From Alphaproteobacteria bacterium (GTDB taxonomy: Bacteria > Pseudomonadota > Alphaproteobacteria > Ferrovibrionales > Ferrovibrionaceae), in contig JAHCJR010000022.1 in assembly GCA_026126165.1 (NCBI GenBank), positions 1 to 44,355 of the forward strand: 44,355 nucleotides of DNA, written 5' to 3'. Position numbers and translations under genes: made by a program. Positions 42,071-44,355 of this stretch are shown here, in pieces. Under the pieces are notes generated by a model, which made no database searches, was not told where the DNA came from, and saw only the letters and a list, made by a program, of their open reading frames with translations. Position 1 is the stretch's first letter. Every line of letters starts with the position of its first letter.

Positions 42071-42090
42071 TTGATTGACTGTTCATTCAA
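42071..42090. promoter_or_regulatory. inverted repeat, probable TetR operator
   Basis: TTGATTGAC-TG-TTCATTCAA: the two 9-bp arms match at 7 positions when reverse-complemented. It lies in the 122-bp gap between the divergent TetR and acyl-CoA dehydrogenase genes, in the only AT-rich stretch there, and covers TTGACT (42075-42080), a plausible -35 for the right-hand gene. Confidence 0.5.
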
Positions 42091-42179
42091 TAAAAAGCCA
42101 AGATCGGCGACCTGTCAAGCCCGGTTCCGATCTGGTAGGTCTGCGGCAAGGAAACGAGACGTGGGGCAGGACTGGCGGC

Positions 42180-43358
42180 ATGGATGTCGAGCTCGAGCTG
42201 GAACACCGGATGCTCGCGGACCTTGTCCGCCGTTTCGTCGAAGAGGAACTGATCCCGCGCGAGCCTTCGGTGCTGCGGCGGGAAAGCGAGGGGCGCGGCA
42301 TCGCGCTCGAAGCCGAAGATCTGGCGGCGGTGAATGCCAGGGCGCGGGAGCTTGGCCTCTGGGGCCTCGACATCCCGGCGGAGTTCGGCGGCGCCGACCT
42401 GCCGGCGGTGGCCATGATCGGCCCCTTCGAGGCGGTCGGGCGCACGATCGTCCATTACGCGATCCCGCCGGATTCACCCAACCTGCACATGCTGGCCGCG
42501 GTGGCGAACGAGGAACAGCGCCGGCGCTATGTGGAGCCGCATGCGCGCGGCGAGACGATCTCGGCCATCGCGATCTCCGAACCCGGCGCCGGCTCCGACC
42601 CGGCCGCCATGACCACCCGGGCGGTGCGCGATGGCGGCGACTGGGTGCTCAACGGCCGCAAGATCTGGATCAGCAAGGCGGCGGAAGCCGACTTCACCAT
42701 CGTCATGGCCGTGACCGACCGGACGAAGGGCGCGCGGGGCGGCATCTCCGCCTTCCTCGTCGATCGCGGCACGCCGGGCTTTCATGTCTCGCCGCCGGTG
42801 CCGATGCTGGGCGGACGCTTCACCCACGAGATCGCGCTGGAAGATTGCCGGATTCCGGCGCGCTGCCTGCTGGGCGAGGAGGGGAAGGGCTTCGCGCCCA
42901 TGCAGAAGCGGCTTTCGATCCGGCGTTTGCAGATGGGCGCCTGGTGCGTCGGCATGGCCGAACGCGCGCTCGAGATCATGACCGGACATGCCCGCCAGCG
43001 CTCGACCTTCGGCACGCTGCTGGCACGCCGCCAGGCGGTGCAATGGTGGATCGCCGACGCGGCGACGAAGATCCATGCCAGCCGCCTCATGGTTTACGAC
43101 GCCGCCCGCAAGGTCGATCGCGGCCAGGACGTGCGCACCGAGCTTTCCATGATCAAGGTCTTCGTGCCGGAGATGGCGAGCGAGGTGGTGGATCACGCCA
43201 TGCAGACCCTGGGGGCGCAGGGCGTCAGCAAGGAGATGCCGCTGCACCTCATGGCGGCCAAGCTGCGCTGGATCCGCATCGGCGAGGGCCCGAGCGAGAT
43301 CCACCGCTGGGTGGTGGCGCGCGGCCTTCTCGGCGAGGCGGCGAGCGAACGGGGATGA
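42180..43358 (+). CDS. acyl-CoA dehydrogenase
   Basis: A 392-residue FAD enzyme starting MDVELELEHRMLADLVRRFV. Landmarks are LGLWGLDIPAEFGGADLPAV, ISEPGAGSDPAAM, WVLNGRKIWISKAAEADFTI, RQRSTFGTLLARRQAVQWWI and HAMQTLGAQGVSKEMPLHLM. The C-terminal GEGPSEIHRWVVARGLLG is typical. It oxidises an acyl-CoA to the 2,3-enoyl form; chain type is not evident. The gene is followed by a methyltransferase remnant in an ATGA overlap and is probably controlled by the divergent TetR. Confidence 0.92.
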   Translation: MDVELELEHRMLADLVRRFVEEELIPREPSVLRRESEGRGIALEAEDLAAVNARARELGLWGLDIPAEFGGADLPAVAMIGPFEAVGRTIVHYAIPPDSPNLHMLAAVANEEQRRRYVEPHARGETISAIAISEPGAGSDPAAMTTRAVRDGGDWVLNGRKIWISKAAEADFTIVMAVTDRTKGARGGISAFLVDRGTPGFHVSPPVPMLGGRFTHEIALEDCRIPARCLLGEEGKGFAPMQKRLSIRRLQMGAWCVGMAERALEIMTGHARQRSTFGTLLARRQAVQWWIADAATKIHASRLMVYDAARKVDRGQDVRTELSMIKVFVPEMASEVVDHAMQTLGAQGVSKEMPLHLMAAKLRWIRIGEGPSEIHRWVVARGLLGEAASERG

Positions 43359-43870
43359 GCGATCCCCTCGCCTTCTATGCCGCCGCGGCGCCCGGGCTCG
43401 TCGAGCGTTTCGAGGCGGTCGAACCGGTCGCCGAGCTGCGCGCGGCCGGCATGGCGCGGCATGGCGGCGAAAAGCTCGCCTGGCTCGACGACCGGCTTCC
43501 CGACCTCGCGGCGCTGCGGTGCCATCCACCGTTCGGCCTGATCACGCTCTGCGCCGTCTGGCAGCATCTGGACGAGGAGGCGAGGCGGACCGCCATGGCC
43601 AACATCGCCGGCATGATCGCGGAAGGCGGCCTGCTGATCCTCTCGCTCCGCCATGGGCCGGGCGCGCCCGACCGGCCGGTCTTGCCCGTGCGTCCGGAAG
43701 AGACCATCGCCGACGCGGACCGCGCGGGGCTCGCCCTGCTGCGCCGGGTAGAGGCGGACTCGGTTCAGCCGGGCAACCGCGCCGTGGGCGTCCGCTGGAC
43801 CTGGCTTGCTTTCGGGAAGGAAGTGTCAGATATCGGGCGCCGATCGGCCTGCGGCAAGACGCGCGGGTAG
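43355..43870 (+). CDS. class I methyltransferase lacking SAM motif I (internally deleted)
   Basis: A 171-residue protein starting MSDPLAFYAAAAPGLVERFE in an ATGA overlap with the dehydrogenase gene. The later part has the methyltransferase segments PPFGLITLCAVWQHLDEEAR and GMIAEGGLLILSLRHGPGAP. The region between FYAAAAPGLVERFEAVEP and VAELRAAGMARHG should contain motif I (vLDxGxGxG plus about 30 residues), but it is missing while the frame is kept. The SAM-binding loop therefore does not exist. It is likely a decayed gene, or a protein that lost methyltransferase activity. The 3' end runs up to 36 bp before the tRNA gene. Confidence 0.7.
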   Translation: MSDPLAFYAAAAPGLVERFEAVEPVAELRAAGMARHGGEKLAWLDDRLPDLAALRCHPPFGLITLCAVWQHLDEEARRTAMANIAGMIAEGGLLILSLRHGPGAPDRPVLPVRPEETIADADRAGLALLRRVEADSVQPGNRAVGVRWTWLAFGKEVSDIGRRSACGKTRG

Positions 43871-43906
43871 CCGCAAACCATGTCCCGGAATGGACCCCTG
43901 GCAGGA

Positions 43907-43983
43907 TGGCGCGCCGGGGAAGATTCGAACTCCCGACCCCCAGATTCGTAGTCTGGTGCTCTATCCAACTGAGCTACCGGCGC
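43907..43983 (-). tRNA. tRNA-Arg (anticodon ACG)
   Basis: The complement begins GCGCCGGTAGCTCAGTTGGA. Acceptor GCGCCGG/CCGGCGC, D-arm with AGCTCAGTTGGATAGAGC, anticodon stem CCAGA/TCTGG with loop CTACGAA (anticodon ACG), T-arm GGGAG-TTCGAAT-CTTCC, discriminator G and an encoded CCA at 43909-43907. Total 77 nt. Confidence 0.97.
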
Positions 43984-44018
43984 ATCCGGCACGGGCCTTG
44001 AGGCCCGGCAAGGCGGGC

Positions 44019-44047
44019 AAACTACTCAAACCACGGCACCCTTGCAA
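44019..44047 (-). promoter_or_regulatory. probable promoter of tRNA-Arg
   Basis: On the complement, TTGCAA (44047-44042), 17 nt, then TAGTTT (44024-44019), followed about 35 nt later by the tRNA 5' end. The spacer length is ideal and the -35 matches 4 of 6. The short leader holds an inverted repeat CGGGCCT/AGGCCCG (43992-44007). Confidence 0.45.
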
Positions 44048-44116
44048 GGGTGTTGACGTGCTGCCACGGCGGTGGCCGAAAATCGTTGTGAGCGAATAAT
44101 TTACCACCGGAAACCC

Positions 44117-44146
44117 TTGTGGCGCGGATTTTTGATGGGCTACACT
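44117..44146 (+). promoter_or_regulatory. possible promoter for the lipoprotein gene
   Basis: TTGTGG, 18 nt, TACACT (4 of 6 at -10). It would give an RNA starting near 44153 and a 5' leader of about 115 nt. No other clear promoter is seen in the 286-bp gap between the tRNA and the ATG at 44270. Confidence 0.25.
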
Positions 44147-44177
44147 TCTGCGGGTTTGGCTCATCCGAAGGGGAACG

Positions 44178-44203
44178 CCCGCTTTCCTTGCATGGAATGC
44201 GGG
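44178..44203 (+). other. stem-loop in the 5' leader of the lipoprotein gene
   Basis: CCCGC-T-TTCC-TTGCAT-GGAA-T-GCGGG: nine base pairs with one symmetric T/T mismatch and a 6-nt loop TTGCAT. No T-run follows, so it is not a terminator. It could be a regulatory element of the mRNA leader. No known riboswitch was recognised. Confidence 0.35.
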
Positions 44204-44269
44204 TGGGGGCTCCCGGCGACGCCGCGCCACAACAACGAAACCACAAGAATCGCAAAGAGTTGTAGCGGT

Positions 44270-44355
44270 ATGGCCTCTCGGACTTCCAAGGCAAGCATGA
44301 TCGGACTGGCGCTTCTGCTGGGGGGATGCTCCTACGCGGCGGACGTGCTGTTCCC
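44270..44355 (+). CDS. lipoprotein, N-terminal fragment cut by the window edge
   Basis: The open frame begins MASRTSKASMIGLALLLGGC and continues SYAADVLF to the right edge. LLGGC is a lipobox (Cys20), so the product is a lipoprotein, anchored to a membrane after processing. Too little is present to name the family. Confidence 0.6.
   Translation, partial: MASRTSKASMIGLALLLGGCSYAADVLF

Noticed and set aside
43907-43983. tRNA-Arg as an integration site for a mobile element
   Set aside because: No integrase, no repeat of the tRNA 3' end and no compositional break are seen in the flanking DNA available.

Overview
This 44.4 kb window is gene-dense, GC-rich chromosomal DNA. Alpha-type codon use, ATGA/GTGA start-stop overlaps, few intergenic gaps and many alphaproteobacterial-looking proteins suggest a free-living, possibly salt-exposed alphaproteobacterium; the exact order cannot be read from sequence alone. 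No phage, insertion sequence, integrase or CRISPR array is visible.

Layout. (1) 1-5531 (+): the 3' part of a glucosylglycerol-phosphate synthase followed by a complete sugar-type ABC importer (binding protein, two permeases, ATPase), a compatible-solute synthesis and recapture module. (2) 5528-11227 (-): urea importer urtABCDE behind a near-perfect sigma-54 promoter. urtE carries an in-frame TAG that removes its last 51 residues. (3) 11350-25621: an aryl polyene (APE) pigment cluster with a divergent phosphopantetheinyl transferase and a 16-gene operon in the order apeC to apeR, almost every junction overlapping. It holds the type II PKS, two ACPs, the starter-activating ligase, acyl/glycosyl transferases, thioesterase and the LolA/MMPL/lipoprotein export set. 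(4) 25629-31748: a molybdenum-hydroxylase large subunit without its partner subunits, an LpxR-like outer-membrane lipid A deacylase, and modABC for molybdate uptake. (5) 31991-33629: a cold-shock protein with a clear intrinsic terminator, recX, and an exported protein with five DGTSNT...GE repeats and a PEP-CTERM-like tail. (6) 33583-39208 (-): a compact four-gene operon of a lysine 2,3-aminomutase, two ATP-grasp ligases and a three-domain acetyltransferase-deacetylase-acetyltransferase fusion. (7) 39439-44355: a class III nucleotide cyclase, a diiron metallo-beta-lactamase-fold protein with a TetR regulator, an acyl-CoA dehydrogenase, an internally deleted methyltransferase, tRNA-Arg(ACG), and the start of a lipoprotein gene.

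The best candidate for an undescribed system is region 6. The aminomutase keeps the residues that bind lysine and PLP, so beta-lysine is a plausible product. Two peptide-bond-type ligases and an enzyme that could both add and remove acyl groups follow at 0-2 bp spacing or in overlap. I infer a pathway to a beta-lysine-containing amide or small peptide, perhaps a compatible solute or a storage or signalling compound. The product is not known to me. The other strong oddities are the repeat protein, the interrupted urtE, the methyltransferase without its SAM motif I, and two convergent gene pairs that each end on the two strands of one CTAG palindrome.
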